Assembly (NCBI RefSeq): GCF_016411825.1
Contig: NZ_JAEKMH010000002.1
Span: forward strand, 682,001 to 746,000
DNA length: 64,000 nt
Direction of reading: 5' to 3'
Source of the DNA: Devosia sediminis
GTDB lineage: Bacteria; Pseudomonadota; Alphaproteobacteria; Rhizobiales; Devosiaceae
Below, piece by piece: positions 1 through 8,069 of this stretch (positions within the stretch are counted from its first letter, which is position 1; every line of letters begins with the position of its first letter). The translations under genes and the position numbers were made by a program. The notes under the pieces are model-generated. The model was not told the origin of the DNA. It saw nothing but the letters and a program-made list of their open reading frames with translations, and made no database searches.

Positions 1-1
1 G

Positions 2-1348
2 TTCTGGCTGTCCGCCGCCTGGCTGGTGCTGGCGCTGGTAACGACGGGCGTGCTGCTCACCGACCTCTATTCGCGCGCCCTCGACACGACGCTGACCGAG
101 ACCCTGGACTTTCACGTCGAAAGCCTGACCGGGGCGCTGCTCGAGACCGGTGATCCGCAATCCCCCGACATCACTCTCGCCGATCCGCGCTTCGAGCGTC
201 CCCGCTCGGGCTGGTACTGGATCATCCACGATTCCGATGGCGCGCTTATCAACCTCTCTACGTCCGTCGTGGGCCTCGACCTGCCGCAACTGGACATGGA
301 CGACGATGCCTTCGGGCGCAGCTCCGGCATCGTCGCTGATCCCTTCGGCACGCAGTTGCGGGTGGTGCAGCGGACTGTGACGCTTGATGGGCAGGGGTAT
401 CGCATCGCCGTTTCGGGCAACCTCACCGAAATGCTGAAGCTGGTGTCCGACTTCCGCGGCCAGGCCTTTATCGTGCTCGGCGCGGTCGGGATCATGCTGG
501 CGGCGATGAGCGCCTTCGTGGCCCGCATCGCCTTGCGGCCGATCGCGCGCCTCAGCGAGGCCGTGGAAGCAGTGCGCGAGGGCGACAGCGCCGAGGTATC
601 GGGCACGTATCCCACCGAGATCGCGCCGCTGGCCGAGGAGGTCAACGAGCTGCTGCGCTCCAATGCCCAGATCATTGAGCGAGCGCGAAACCAGGTGGGC
701 AACCTGGCGCATGGCCTCAAGACGCCCATCGCGGTGCTGCGCAACGAGGCGGCGGCGAAAAAGGGCGCCCTGGCCGACGTGGTGTCTTCCGAGACCGAGA
801 AGATGAGCAACATGGTCTCGACCTATCTGGAGCGGGCGCGGCTGGCGGCGCGCACCTCGGTGGTGGGCAAGAAGGCCGACGCGACCATGATCATGCTTCG
901 GATGACCCGGGTCATGCGCAAGATCCACCCCAATGTCACCATTGCCTTCCAGCGCCCCGACGCATCGCTGCCCTGGTTCCGGGGCGACGAGGCGGATCTC
1001 GAGGAAATGGCTGGCAACCTGCTCGACAATGCCTGCAAATGGTCGAGCGGGCAGGTGGGCGTGCGGCTTTCGGCGGAGCGCGGTGACAAGGGCACGCAAT
1101 TGCTGGTGCGGATCGACGACAATGGACCTGGCCTCAGCGAGGCCGATGCACAAAAAGTGTTGCGCCGCGGTGTCAGGTTGGACGAGAAAACGCCGGGCAC
1201 AGGCCTGGGGCTGGATATCGTCAAGGAACTTGTCGATGTCTATGGCGGCAGCCTGGAGCTCAAACGCTCGCAACTGGGCGGCCTGCTGGTGGAGTTGCGG
1301 CTTCCAACGGCACGGCTTGGGGGTCTCGTCCGGCCCCAGGGGAACTGA
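2..1348 (+). CDS. Sensor histidine kinase, FeuQ/PhoQ-like, 5' end outside window
   Basis: Inner-membrane sensor kinase of a two-component system. The frame is open to the left edge and already codes a hydrophobic segment there, so the true start lies upstream and part of the first transmembrane helix is missing. Visible parts in order are a periplasmic region of about 130 residues, a second hydrophobic helix near base 470-540, a HAMP segment, the H-box (NLAHGLKTPIAVLR), the N-box (NLLDNACKW), and ATP-binding boxes DDNGPGL and GTGLGLDIV. All catalytic motifs are intact. In Sinorhizobium meliloti feuP-feuQ sit upstream of the same cyt c maturation cluster that follows here, so FeuQ is the likeliest orthologue; this rests on synteny and the PhoQ-type H-box, not on a search. 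The partner response regulator would be expected just outside the window. Confidence 0.88.
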   Translation, partial: FWLSAAWLVLALVTTGVLLTDLYSRALDTTLTETLDFHVESLTGALLETGDPQSPDITLADPRFERPRSGWYWIIHDSDGALINLSTSVVGLDLPQLDMDDDAFGRSSGIVADPFGTQLRVVQRTVTLDGQGYRIAVSGNLTEMLKLVSDFRGQAFIVLGAVGIMLAAMSAFVARIALRPIARLSEAVEAVREGDSAEVSGTYPTEIAPLAEEVNELLRSNAQIIERARNQVGNLAHGLKTPIAVLRNEAAAKKGALADVVSSETEKMSNMVSTYLERARLAARTSVVGKKADATMIMLRMTRVMRKIHPNVTIAFQRPDASLPWFRGDEADLEEMAGNLLDNACKWSSGQVGVRLSAERGDKGTQLLVRIDDNGPGLSEADAQKVLRRGVRLDEKTPGTGLGLDIVKELVDVYGGSLELKRSQLGGLLVELRLPTARLGGLVRPQGN

Positions 1349-1408
1349 CGCACTTTCGCCGCATTACGACCACAAGAACCGACTGACTGCATCAGAGGCC
1401 AACACTCC

Positions 1409-1882
1409 ATGACTCGCTCTTCGCTCATTGCCCTTCCGCTCTTCGCCATTCTGCTGGCCGGCTGTTCGAGCACCGGAACAAGTCAGGTGGCCCAGGCGCC
1501 GGTGGTGACGCAGCCGGTGATTGCCCAGCCGATGGTGCCCACCTCGGCTCAGACGGTGCAGACGGCCAAGCTGACCACCAGCATTGCCAACGGGTTCGTC
1601 GATCCGGCCGCCTTGACGCTGATGACGGCCAAGGATTCCAACGAAGCCAACAGCGCCCAGTTCTACGCGCTGCAGTTCGGCCGCCCGGGCGCCCCGCGCC
1701 AGTGGGCCGGCGACAAGGGCACGACCGGCTCCGTGGCCGTGGGCCCCTATGTGCGCGTCAACAATCTCGACTGTCGCGACTTCACCCATACCGTCAAGGT
1801 CGGCGGTACGGACTATGTGAAGAAGGGTACGGCCTGCCGCGAGCAGAACGGCAACTGGAACGTCGTCCAGGGCGCCGCCTAA
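1409..1882 (+). CDS. Surface-antigen-like lipoprotein (RT0821/Lpp0805 type)
   Basis: Predicted lipoprotein of 157 residues. It opens with a short signal peptide and lipobox LAGC, so Cys19 would be lipidated. A Gln/Val/Pro-rich linker follows, and the C-terminal half carries the pattern TGSVAVGPYVRV..LDCRDFTHTV followed by GTACREQNGNW. That pattern matches the C-terminal domain of the rickettsial 17-kDa-antigen-related family, whose biochemical role is unknown. It starts 60 bases after the kinase stop and may be co-transcribed with it. An envelope location is well supported; any specific function is not. Confidence 0.8.
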   Translation: MTRSSLIALPLFAILLAGCSSTGTSQVAQAPVVTQPVIAQPMVPTSAQTVQTAKLTTSIANGFVDPAALTLMTAKDSNEANSAQFYALQFGRPGAPRQWAGDKGTTGSVAVGPYVRVNNLDCRDFTHTVKVGGTDYVKKGTACREQNGNWNVVQGAA

Positions 1883-1892
1883 GCATCGCTTC

Positions 1893-1925
1893 GGGCGCGG
1901 GGAAAAGGATTGTTTACCCGCGCCC
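1893..1925 (+). terminator. Hairpin after the lipoprotein gene
   Basis: Arms GGGCGCGGG (1893-1901) and CCCGCGCCC (1917-1925) pair perfectly over 9 bp around a 15-base loop, starting 11 bases after the lipoprotein stop. There is no T-tract, so it may be an mRNA-stabilising structure rather than an intrinsic terminator. Confidence 0.35.
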
Positions 1926-1966
1926 TATAGGGTCGGGGACAAAGACTATCCTGGCCCGAAGAGTAT

Positions 1967-3184
1967 ATGAACAAGCCCGCAACCAGCTCCGAAGCTGCCG
2001 CGCCCCAGCCGGCGCGGCCCGCTGCCCGTGGCGCCACGGCCGTCCGCCGGCCGTTTTGCGGCCTGATCGACCCCATTCTCGTCAATGAACCGGTACTGTT
2101 CGCGCTGTCCGGATCGGTCAGCGTCGAAGCGGCCCAGGCCGCCTGGACCTGGGTGGTGCGCGACCTCTGCCCCAGCCTGATCTCCGCCGATGGCGTGGCC
2201 AATGGCAATTTCCGCGCCGCCGATCTCGAACCTCTGATGGGCGAGGTGCTTGCCCGCATGAAGGTGGCGCTGGAAAAGGTCGACAGCGACACCGAAACCA
2301 TGCGCCGCTGGCGGGCCCAGTTCGGCCGAGACAATGCCCGCGAGGAGGTCGGCGTGGTGATGGCGGCGCTGCGCGCGCGTGCCCTGCTGCCCAAAGCGCA
2401 GGGTTTCGGCAAGGCGGTCAACACCATCACCGATGACACCGCGCTGGGCACGGCGCTGCAGGCCATGCCGCTGCAGGACCCGCAGCTTGCGGCCCTGATG
2501 TTCCAGGCCGCAGTGGGGCAAATGGCCAATCCGTCGCGCCTGGTGGCCACGGTCGTCAAGCTGTCCGGCAATGCCAGCGAGGCAGCGATCACCCGCAACG
2601 GCTTCGCGCCGCTGATCGACGCCATTCTGGGACAGGCGCAGAACCAGCTCCGGCATCTCCAGCTCACCGGCCCCTTCGCCGATATCGACATGGTCTGCCG
2701 CAGCCTCGACCGGTTCCACCGGCTGGTGCGCTCGCTGAGCGGCTATATCGAATTTGCCCGAGGCAGCCGCACGACGCAGGTGCTGTCTGCGATCACCAAG
2801 GCCGTGTCGGATCGGGTCGAGCCGCGCCTCAAGGAAGTGGTCACCGACCTCAACCAGGCCATGCGCCGGCCGCGCGAAGGCGCGGACCGCATCGACAACG
2901 ATCGGCTGCTCGGCGCCATCAACGGCGTCTATCTGCTTTCGGCGGTGCGGGATTGCCGCGATTCGCTGGCGCTCAACGCTGTCTTCGACCAGGCCTGGAG
3001 CCAGGCGGGTCAGGCGCTCGAACTGCATATCCAGCGCAATCTCGACCTGCTGCGGCAGAACCCGGCCGATGCCATGACCGGCGCGCGGCTCGATGCCGCC
3101 ATCAAGATGGCCGAAATCCGCTTTAACGCCGACTATGCCGAAACACTCAAGCGCGCCCGCGCCGCGGCGGAACGCCGGGGCTAA
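1967..3184 (+). CDS. Hypothetical protein, 405 residues, not recognised
   Basis: I do not recognise this protein. The start ATG follows GAAGAG at a normal distance. The first 25 or so residues are Ala/Pro-rich and probably disordered; the rest is rich in Ala, Leu, Arg and Gln and reads as mostly helical. There is no signal peptide, no transmembrane segment and no obvious nucleotide- or metal-binding motif. It ends tail-to-tail with the flavoprotein gene on the other strand, overlapping its stop by 4 bases. Codon use and GC match the neighbours, so it looks like a resident gene. It is probably a cytoplasmic protein conserved only among relatives. Confidence 0.75.
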   Translation: MNKPATSSEAAAPQPARPAARGATAVRRPFCGLIDPILVNEPVLFALSGSVSVEAAQAAWTWVVRDLCPSLISADGVANGNFRAADLEPLMGEVLARMKVALEKVDSDTETMRRWRAQFGRDNAREEVGVVMAALRARALLPKAQGFGKAVNTITDDTALGTALQAMPLQDPQLAALMFQAAVGQMANPSRLVATVVKLSGNASEAAITRNGFAPLIDAILGQAQNQLRHLQLTGPFADIDMVCRSLDRFHRLVRSLSGYIEFARGSRTTQVLSAITKAVSDRVEPRLKEVVTDLNQAMRRPREGADRIDNDRLLGAINGVYLLSAVRDCRDSLALNAVFDQAWSQAGQALELHIQRNLDLLRQNPADAMTGARLDAAIKMAEIRFNADYAETLKRARAAAERRG

Positions 3185-5148
3185 AGCGGCTGGATCCGTG
3201 CCTGCGCGCTGCCCTTGTCGCGAATAGTGACGGGCAGGTCGGCGCTGGCCAGTTGTGCGGCCACGAGGCCAAATGTGCCCTCCGCAGTCTGATGCAGCAC
3301 TACGCCCACGGCGTCGCGCGGGTGGCGGGCATCGGGACTGCGATAGATGAGGGCGCCCGGCGCAAAGCTGCGGGCCTCCTGCGGCACCAGGCGAACCACC
3401 TGCGCACCCCTGCCATAGCGCCCGCGCAACCAGGCTGGAACCTCAGGCCAGGCCGGCGGGGCATCCGGCTCGGCGGCCGGCAGTTCCCGATGCTGCGCCA
3501 ACGGCACCAGGGCCACGCGCTCCTGCGCGACAATGCCCGCGGCGGCCTGGGGGATCAGTCCAAGATCGACACCCGCCGCCACGTCGCAGACGGCCAGCGG
3601 CTGGGGCGCCTCGGAGAGGACGAGCAGACCGCTCATTTGCAGGCGCCGGGCCGCGAACCACCTGCGGCGCGGCGGGGCCGGTCGCTGCAGCATGGCCGTA
3701 CCACCATCAAGGAAGCAGGGCGGCGCATCCGGTCGCGGTTCGGCGATGGTGGCGGGTGCATCCGGCGATTCATAAAGCGGATCGATCAGCGGATCGTCGA
3801 CGCCCTTGCGGGGCCGGACGAGCAACTGGTCCACGGCATCGGCGCCGCTCTGGATGCAGCCGCGACGGGTCTGGTATCCCGCCGCGCTGCCCGCGAGCAC
3901 GATATTGTCCTGCGTGCCGGTGGCTTCGAGGCGGGCATGGCCGGGATGCCAGCGGCTGTTGCCGCCCGCCACGTGCCAAAGCGTCAGATCGGGCTGCCAG
4001 CCGCCGCAGACCAGGATCCGTTCGGTTCGCAGGGGCTCGGCATCGGCAGAGTCTACCGTCAGCGACAAGCTGCCGCCGGCCCGGGCAATGCCGACCTCGA
4101 CAGGCGCGGTGCCCGGCGACTGGACGATGCCATAGGCGCGCGAGAATTCGATGAAGCGCGATGCCGGTCGGGGGCGACTGTCGTAGATGCGGCCGATGGT
4201 GATGCCGGCATCGCTCGCCAGCATGGCCAGCCGATAGGCTGGGCTCGACGAGGTGGCGACCAGCGCCGATTGTCCTGCCCAGACACCGTAGCGGGTCGCC
4301 AGCTCATAGGCATCGAGCGTGCCGATGACCCCCGGCAACCGGTTGCCGGCAAAGATCGGCAGGCGCTCGATGGCGCCGGTGGCGAGGACGATTCGCGGCG
4401 CTTCGATGTCGATGACGCGACCCTGCGCCGTTCCCGACTGCATGTCGACCTGATGCGCACGCGCGAGGCCCTGCCGGAGCGAGAAGACCCGCGTCGCCGT
4501 GAGCATTGTAATGGCAGGATTGGCGGCGACGTCGGCAGCCAGCCGGGCCATGCTGTCTTCGGCGCGATCCTCGCCTTCCTGAGCGCCGAAAAGGCCGGAA
4601 TGGCCTCCCACATGCGGATTGGATTCGGCGAGGACGACCGAGAGGCCGGCCCGCGCGCCGGCCAGCGCCGCAGCCATGCCGGCGACCCCGGCGCCGATGA
4701 CCAGCAGGTCGGCCTTCGGACCCGGAATGCCGGGCACCGTCCGCCAGGGCAGGTCCAGCACGCGTTGATCGTCGACCACGAGGCCAAGCGTGCGGCCGGG
4801 CTGGAACAGCCGGGCGAGGGCGCCGGGACGGTTACCGCCCAGGGTGACGTAATCGGCGCCATCCTGGGCCAGAGTCCGGGCCATGGGCAGCGCCCGCTGC
4901 TTGTCATTGGCGAGGCTTGCATGGCTGATGGCCGGCGTGGCGCGCGGGGTGAGGCCGATCGGGCTGTCGCGAAACAGACCCAACGTATCGATCCCCGATG
5001 CCAGCGCGGCGCTGAGCACGGTGTCACCGACAAACCCGGCCACCAGCCGTCCGTCGAGGCGGAAGCGGATCGGCCTACTGCGGTCGATGAGCGAACCCGC
5101 CATGCCCTTGGGGCTATCCGCCGGCAGGCGATTGATCTGCGGCCTCAT
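3181..5148 (-). CDS. Short sarcosine-oxidase-alpha-like FAD oxidoreductase
   Basis: Flavoprotein of 655 residues. The N-terminal 50 or so residues (SRPIRFRLDGRLVAGFVGDT) resemble the SoxA N-terminal Fer2-like domain. An FAD/NAD-binding fold follows, with DLLVIGAGVAGMAAALAGARAG at about residue 140 and a second dinucleotide-type segment ending in an ATG-like IVLATGAIERLPIF. Full SoxA proteins are about 1,000 residues and end in a GcvT-like aminomethyltransferase; here the A3 and most of GcvT are absent, and only the last 65 residues (GALIYRSPDA to the end) resemble the GcvT C-terminal barrel. The start at 5148 is chosen because its ATG overlaps the TGA of the upstream gene (ATGA), implying translational coupling. 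Substrate is unknown; an amino-acid or opine dehydrogenase is possible. Confidence 0.75.
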   Translation of the reverse strand: MRPQINRLPADSPKGMAGSLIDRSRPIRFRLDGRLVAGFVGDTVLSAALASGIDTLGLFRDSPIGLTPRATPAISHASLANDKQRALPMARTLAQDGADYVTLGGNRPGALARLFQPGRTLGLVVDDQRVLDLPWRTVPGIPGPKADLLVIGAGVAGMAAALAGARAGLSVVLAESNPHVGGHSGLFGAQEGEDRAEDSMARLAADVAANPAITMLTATRVFSLRQGLARAHQVDMQSGTAQGRVIDIEAPRIVLATGAIERLPIFAGNRLPGVIGTLDAYELATRYGVWAGQSALVATSSSPAYRLAMLASDAGITIGRIYDSRPRPASRFIEFSRAYGIVQSPGTAPVEVGIARAGGSLSLTVDSADAEPLRTERILVCGGWQPDLTLWHVAGGNSRWHPGHARLEATGTQDNIVLAGSAAGYQTRRGCIQSGADAVDQLLVRPRKGVDDPLIDPLYESPDAPATIAEPRPDAPPCFLDGGTAMLQRPAPPRRRWFAARRLQMSGLLVLSEAPQPLAVCDVAAGVDLGLIPQAAAGIVAQERVALVPLAQHRELPAAEPDAPPAWPEVPAWLRGRYGRGAQVVRLVPQEARSFAPGALIYRSPDARHPRDAVGVVLHQTAEGTFGLVAAQLASADLPVTIRDKGSAQARIQPL

Positions 5149-6221
5149 GCCGTCACCCATCCATGCCCTGGCGCATATTCGGCCACGGGTTGGGATTTCG
5201 CGGACCTGTTGACCAGATGCGCGCCGAACCACGCGGCCTCTTCGGGGCTGGCACTGCTCGCGAGCCAGCGCGCATAGGCCGGCGCCAGGAAGGCCCCGGC
5301 GCATCCGAGGGCTGCGGCGACGTCGGCGCCCACCCCGGCTACGCGACCGAAAGCCGGCGCGCCATCAAGCGATTGCAGCGCCTGGAACCCCGTTTGCCCG
5401 GCCAGTTCAACCGGCCGGTTCTGCCCCAGCAGGGCCTGCACGGCGTCGGCAAAGTCCGAAAGCCCGCCCGGTCCGAACGCGGCTATGCCGCCCTCGGCCT
5501 GCTGTGTCAGCACGATGCCGGAATTGAATTGCAGCATGATGCCGGCGGCCAGCGGCTGCGTCGGGGTGGTGAGGATGCTGGTCAGGTGCTGGCGCCGAAG
5601 CAGGGCGGGCCACTGCCGAAGCGGCAGCCACGCCATCACCGCATCGTCGTCGGCCAGCACCGTCTGCTTCGCCACGACGGCCGCTCCCTCCGCGATAATT
5701 TCCGCCTGGCCATCGGAAGCGATGCTCACCTTCTGCGCCTGCAGCCGCGTGACCCCGGCGCGCTCGAGCCATTTGCCGAGGCCCGCCTCCAGCGCCGGCC
5801 GGTTGATGCGGACGGCGTCACGCAGCATGATGCCCTGCCGGCCTTCGCCCAGCAGCGATTGCGACACCGGCTCGACGGCGATGCCGAACCCCTGGGCCAT
5901 GTGCTGGACATGCGACAGCGCCATGGCGTGGTGCCAGCCCTCGGCGAAAAAGATCGGGTTGACGCGGCTGAGGGCACCGCGGCCACCAATGCGCGACACG
6001 AGGCGGGTCACTTCGGGCAGCGCCTGGGTCAGCATGGCCCAGCTTTCCGGCCGGGTAATGGGCGCCACTGACAGGTCGATGCCGCGTACCAGACGATAGC
6101 CGGCCTGACCTTCCCCCACCAGCACGACCCGGCGGCCATGAACGCTCGCGAGGAGCCCCGCCAGCAACTGGGCGAGCGGCGTGGCGCCGAAAACTGCGAA
6201 ATCGTACGGGGTGTCGCTCAT
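5145..6221 (-). CDS. FAD-dependent oxidoreductase-like partner protein
   Basis: Protein of 358 residues beginning with a Rossmann-like strand-turn-helix (YDFAVFGATPLAQLLAGLLA) and a following acidic strand end (VVLVGE). The turn is GATPLA instead of the canonical GxGxxG, so dinucleotide binding may be altered. A C-terminal segment (ALQSLDGAPAFGRVAGV) has the look of the FAD-contacting end of D-amino-acid-oxidase-type proteins. It is the first gene of a two-gene minus-strand unit, and its stop overlaps the start of the SoxA-like gene, as with alpha/beta subunits of heteromeric amine or opine oxidases. I infer that the two form a complex; no substrate can be named. Confidence 0.6.
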   Translation of the reverse strand: MSDTPYDFAVFGATPLAQLLAGLLASVHGRRVVLVGEGQAGYRLVRGIDLSVAPITRPESWAMLTQALPEVTRLVSRIGGRGALSRVNPIFFAEGWHHAMALSHVQHMAQGFGIAVEPVSQSLLGEGRQGIMLRDAVRINRPALEAGLGKWLERAGVTRLQAQKVSIASDGQAEIIAEGAAVVAKQTVLADDDAVMAWLPLRQWPALLRRQHLTSILTTPTQPLAAGIMLQFNSGIVLTQQAEGGIAAFGPGGLSDFADAVQALLGQNRPVELAGQTGFQALQSLDGAPAFGRVAGVGADVAAALGCAGAFLAPAYARWLASSASPEEAAWFGAHLVNRSAKSQPVAEYAPGHGWVTA

Positions 6222-6284
6222 GCGGCAAATAAGCCCGCGACGACCGGCCCCTGTGGCAATGCGTCCCTGCCCACACGATCAGTT

Positions 6285-6313
6285 TTGGTGGTTTTTCGCC
6301 GCATTCGGATTAT
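6285..6313 (+). promoter_or_regulatory. Candidate sigma-70-type promoter of ccmI
   Basis: TTGGTG (6285-6290), a 17-base spacer and GATTAT (6308-6313) lie about 45 bases upstream of the ccmI start, in the gap between divergent genes. The match is moderate. Confidence 0.3.
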
Positions 6314-6359
6314 AGAGGTCCATGCCTTGCCGCGTCTGGCAGACAAGCGTTTGGGGCCC

Positions 6360-7439
6360 ATGATTTTCTGGTCGATCGCCATTGCAGTTACCGCCGTCGC
6401 CTGCGCCGCACTGTTTTATGCGGCTGCGGGTCGCACGGTCAACGCGGCCGGGCCGGAAATGATTGATCCCGATGAGCATTTCCGCCTTCTCCTCGCTGGA
6501 ATCGAAGCCGATGAACACTCGGGCAAGCTGGACACCGCTCAGGCGCTGGCGGCACGCGGCGAACTGGCGCGCGAACTGCTGCGCAGCAAGTCCGAATCGA
6601 CCGCGCGCCAGCCCGATACTCTGGGCCGGGCGCCCCTGCTGATCGGCATCGGCGCCGTCGCGGCGCTGAGTCTGGGGATCTATGCGGCGCTGGGCAGCCC
6701 CAGCCTGCCGAGCCTGCCATTGGCTGAACGCCCTGAAATCGCTGCGCAAAATATCGATCTCGAAGACGCTGTTGCGCGCATCGAAGCGCGGCTCGCCACC
6801 ACGCCGGACGATGTGCGCGGCTGGCAGGTGCTGGCCCCGACCTATATCGAACTCGGCCGCTATACCGAGGCGGTCAATGCCTATCGCCAGGTGCTGGCGC
6901 TGACCCCGCCCACGGCCGAGCTGCGGACCGATCTGGCCGAGGCTCTGCTGCTGGAGGCGGGCGGCGCTGGGTCGGACGAGGCCATGGCCTTGCTGGCAGA
7001 AGCTGCCGCCAGCGATACCGCCAATATCCGCTCCCGGCTCTATCTCGCCGCCGAACTGATGCGCACCGCCAGCTATGAGGATGCAGCGGTCTATTGGCAG
7101 GAGGCGATCAACCTCGCCAATGGCGACGAGCCGTGGCTCGAAGCGGCCAACCAGGGCCTGGCCGTGGCGCTCAACGACGGCGTCGATACGGCCGCTCAGG
7201 ATCAGATGGAGATGATCCAGGGAATGGTCGGGGGGCTTTCGGAGCGCCTTTACGCCGATGGCGGCACGGTCGAGGAGTGGATGCAGCTCGTGCGCTCCCA
7301 CCTCGTGCTCAACGATCGCGAGAATGCCCAGCGGGCCTATGATGCCGCCATTGCCGCCTATCCCGCCGCTTTTGACCGCGGCGAACTCGATACGCTCGCG
7401 CTGTCCGCGGGCCTGACGCTCAATGGAGACACTCCATGA
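6360..7439 (+). CDS. ccmI: Cytochrome c-type biogenesis protein CcmI (CycH)
   Basis: First gene of the cytochrome c maturation operon. CcmI is the inner-membrane protein that delivers apocytochrome c to the CcmFH haem ligation complex. The 359 residues show a first membrane helix at about 2-22, a cytoplasmic loop with a leucine-rich helix, a second helix at about 91-110, and a periplasmic TPR-containing region (for example the repeat around [22 protein letters not shown]). The start at 6360 puts the first membrane helix at the N-terminus as in the family; longer in-frame readings would add about 74 non-family residues. The stop overlaps the ccmE start in ATGA, indicating translational coupling. 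Confidence 0.92.
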   Translation: MIFWSIAIAVTAVACAALFYAAAGRTVNAAGPEMIDPDEHFRLLLAGIEADEHSGKLDTAQALAARGELARELLRSKSESTARQPDTLGRAPLLIGIGAVAALSLGIYAALGSPSLPSLPLAERPEIAAQNIDLEDAVARIEARLATTPDDVRGWQVLAPTYIELGRYTEAVNAYRQVLALTPPTAELRTDLAEALLLEAGGAGSDEAMALLAEAAASDTANIRSRLYLAAELMRTASYEDAAVYWQEAINLANGDEPWLEAANQGLAVALNDGVDTAAQDQMEMIQGMVGGLSERLYADGGTVEEWMQLVRSHLVLNDRENAQRAYDAAIAAYPAAFDRGELDTLALSAGLTLNGDTP

Positions 7440-7909
7440 CCATGCCGGCCAACACTCGTCGCAAGGGCATGACCCGCAAGCAGAAGCGCCTGGCCGTCAT
7501 TGCCGGCCTCGCCGTGGTGCTGGCCATTGCCACGACCCTGGTGTTGACCGCGCTGCGCGACCAGATCGTGTTCTTCTATTCGCCCAGCGACGTAGCCGCC
7601 CGCGAGGTCGCTGCCGGCCAGCCGATCCGCCTGGGTGGCCTCGTCAAGGACGGCAGCTGGACCCGCGAAGGGCAGGACAATACCTTCGTCATCACCGATG
7701 GCGGCCAGGAGATCGTGACCCACTATGCCGGCATCCTGCCGGACCTGTTCCGCGAAGGGCAGGGCGTCGTGGCGGAAGGCAGCCTTGGTCAGGACGGACG
7801 CTTCGAAGCCAAGACGGTGCTGGCCAAGCACGACGAGAACTACGTCCCCAAGGAAGTCGTCGAGGCTCTCAAGGCCCAGGGCGAATGGCGGCCGGAGACG
7901 GGGCAGTGA
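7436..7909 (+). CDS. ccmE: Cytochrome c maturation haem chaperone CcmE (CycJ)
   Basis: Periplasmic, membrane-tethered haem chaperone of 157 residues. A single N-terminal transmembrane helix (about 18-40) is followed by the OB-fold beta barrel (GGLVKDGSW.. and FVITDGG). The haem-binding histidine is in [10 protein letters not shown]: His132 forms the covalent haem bond and Tyr136 is the axial ligand position known from E. coli CcmE. The length is typical. It is translationally coupled to ccmI and followed by a repeat-bearing gap of about 160 bases before ccmF. Confidence 0.95.
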   Translation: MTMPANTRRKGMTRKQKRLAVIAGLAVVLAIATTLVLTALRDQIVFFYSPSDVAAREVAAGQPIRLGGLVKDGSWTREGQDNTFVITDGGQEIVTHYAGILPDLFREGQGVVAEGSLGQDGRFEAKTVLAKHDENYVPKEVVEALKAQGEWRPETGQ

Positions 7910-7930
7910 TGCAGTCACAGCGTTTGCCAA

Positions 7931-8034
7931 ACCCCCACCCTTGGTCCCTCCCCACAAGGGGGAGGGAGACGATGAACCCCGGCGCCGCGGCCCTGCGCTT
8001 CCCTCCCCTTGATGGGGAGGGAGTGAGGGTGGGG
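7931..8034. repeat. Composite palindromic repeat, type A copy 1
   Basis: Intergenic element in the ccmE-ccmF gap. Outer arms CCCCACCCT (7933-7941) and AGGGTGGGG (8026-8034) are inverted, and inside lie two hairpins, CCCTCCCC/GGGGAGGG near 7947-7967 and again at 8001-8021. The order and most of the sequence recur at 31295-31400, and half of it at 24316-24364. Confidence 0.8.
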
Positions 8035-8069
8035 TGGAGCCACGCACTCGGGGACGGGCGCTACACGGC

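Noticed and set aside
3253..5277. Long plus-strand open frame (about 670 codons) opposite the SoxA-like gene
   Set aside because: Composition is Arg/Gly/Gln-rich with no motif; it is the antisense shadow common in high-GC coding DNA, and the minus-strand frame has clear flavoprotein motifs.
5145..6221. Hydrogen cyanide synthase subunit
   Set aside because: HCN synthase has a separate small HcnA and canonical GxGxxG in both FAD subunits; neither holds here.
7931..8034. CRISPR array or satellite
   Set aside because: The repeats are inverted hairpins of uneven spacing with no constant spacer length, so they are palindromic elements rather than CRISPR.
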